From Deltaproteobacteria bacterium (GTDB lineage Bacteria; Desulfobacterota; Desulfarculia; Adiutricales; Adiutricaceae), in the NCBI GenBank assembly GCA_031257955.1, contig JAIRNQ010000240.1, forward strand, positions 1 to 5,689: a DNA stretch of 5,689 nucleotides. The letters run 5' to 3'. A program made the position numbers and the translations under genes. The number at the start of each line of letters is the position of its first letter. Position 1 is the first letter of the stretch. Under the pieces are notes generated by a model. It did no database searches. It saw nothing but the letters and a program-made list of their open reading frames with translations, and was not told the origin of the DNA. This document shows positions 5,105 through 5,689 of the stretch, one piece after another.

Positions 5105-5689
5105 ATGGCCTTAGAATTTTCGGACCGGCTCAAAGCGCTCCCGCCCTATCTCTTCAAGGAACTCGACCGGATCCGCGACGAGGTTAAAGCCCGGGGCGTG
5201 GACGTGATCGATCTGGGCGTCGGCGACCCCGACCGCCCCACCCCCAACCATATCGTCGAGGCCCTAAAGAAAGCGGCCGAAGACAAGGCCAACCATCAGT
5301 ACCCCGTCTACTCGGGCATGAACGAGTTTAGGGACGTGGTGGCCGGGATGTATAAGCGTCGCCACGGGGTCGAGTTGGATCCCTCAACGGAAGTCTGCTC
5401 CCTCATTGGCTCCAAAGAGGGTCTGGCCCAGTTTCCCTTGGCCTTCCTAAACCCCGGGGACGTCTCTCTGGTGCCCGAGCCCTCTTACCCCGTCTACCGG
5501 AGCGGGACCCTCTTCGCCGGCGGGGTGAGCGTTTTCATGCCCCTAAAGGCCGAGCGAGGGTTTTTGCCGGATTTGGGGGCCCTGGATAAGGAGTCGCTAA
5601 AAAAAGCCAAGCTCCTCTACCTAAACTACCCCAATAACCCCACCGGGGCCACGGCCGACGCCGCCTTCTACGACCAGGCCATCGCTTTG
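5105..5689 (+). CDS. dapL: LL-diaminopimelate aminotransferase, 5' part (3' end outside window)
   Basis: The frame gives 195 codons to the window edge, roughly half of the usual ~390-410 residues. It is a PLP-dependent class I/II aminotransferase. Visible motifs are the N-terminal FSDRLKALPPYLFKELDRI (5-23), IDLGVGDPDRPTP (35-47), HQYPVYSGMNEFRDVVAGMY (64-83), GSKEGL (102-107, PLP-phosphate side), PEPSYPVYRSGT (124-135) and NYPNNPTG (174-181, with the conserved Asn that contacts the cofactor ring). The Schiff-base lysine lies beyond the window. The whole pattern matches DapL as I know it from sulfate-reducing deltaproteobacteria. DapL converts tetrahydrodipicolinate to LL-diaminopimelate with glutamate as amino donor, bypassing the DapD/C/E steps toward lysine and peptidoglycan. 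No other dap gene is visible upstream; any dap cluster would lie downstream. A related class I aminotransferase of other specificity is the main alternative. I see no clear promoter in the 172-bp gap. Confidence 0.92.
   Translation, partial: MALEFSDRLKALPPYLFKELDRIRDEVKARGVDVIDLGVGDPDRPTPNHIVEALKKAAEDKANHQYPVYSGMNEFRDVVAGMYKRRHGVELDPSTEVCSLIGSKEGLAQFPLAFLNPGDVSLVPEPSYPVYRSGTLFAGGVSVFMPLKAERGFLPDLGALDKESLKKAKLLYLNYPNNPTGATADAAFYDQAIAL

Noticed and set aside
4159..5133. A 324-codon open frame on the minus strand
   Set aside because: It is antisense to the acyl-CoA synthetase, whose catalytic motifs are all intact, and extends through the hairpin gap. Its Gly/Asp/His/Pro-rich composition is typical of an antisense shadow of GCC/GAC-rich coding sequence.

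Overview
The window looks like ordinary bacterial chromosome. The protein sequences, recalled from the families rather than searched, most resemble those of Desulfobacterota (sulfate-reducer-like deltaproteobacteria). The clearest pointers are an LL-diaminopimelate aminotransferase of the type found in that group and an acyl-CoA synthetase with the same N-terminal pattern. Genes are rich in GCC/GAC/CTG codons and GGCC tetramers. Intergenic regions alternate between very GC-rich hairpin DNA and very AT-rich DNA. No phage, transposase, CRISPR, tRNA or rRNA gene is visible.

Layout: (1) 1-673, minus strand, the N-terminal ~224 residues of an ADP-ribosylglycohydrolase (DraG/ARH family), cut off by the window start. 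(2) 674-1373, a divergent non-coding region with a degenerate 13-bp tandem repeat (about 752-882), a small perfect hairpin, a candidate promoter overlapped by an inverted repeat, and a chain of doubtful small ORFs leading into the next gene. (3) 1374-2822, plus strand, a complete protein fusing an N-terminal TPR domain to a GT-B family-4 glycosyltransferase. (4) 2823-3273, non-coding: two GC-rich hairpins, an AT-rich stretch with inverted repeats, a near-consensus sigma70 promoter (TTGCCA-17-TATAAT) and a GC-rich, strongly foldable leader of about 190 nt. (5) 3274-4932, plus strand, a complete acyl-CoA synthetase. (6) 4933-5104, a run of GC-rich hairpins. (7) 5105-5689, plus strand, the N-terminal half of dapL, cut off by the window end.

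The four genes do not form an obvious pathway: possible ADP-ribose removal, sugar transfer, fatty-acid activation and lysine/peptidoglycan-precursor synthesis. Gaps of 170-450 bp filled with hairpins, and a separate promoter before the acyl-CoA synthetase, suggest mostly independent transcription units. I found no convincing new multi-gene system. The most interesting material is non-coding: the promoter plus structured leader before the acyl-CoA synthetase, the 13-bp repeat array, and the recurrence of GGCC-core hairpins in the intergenic gaps.
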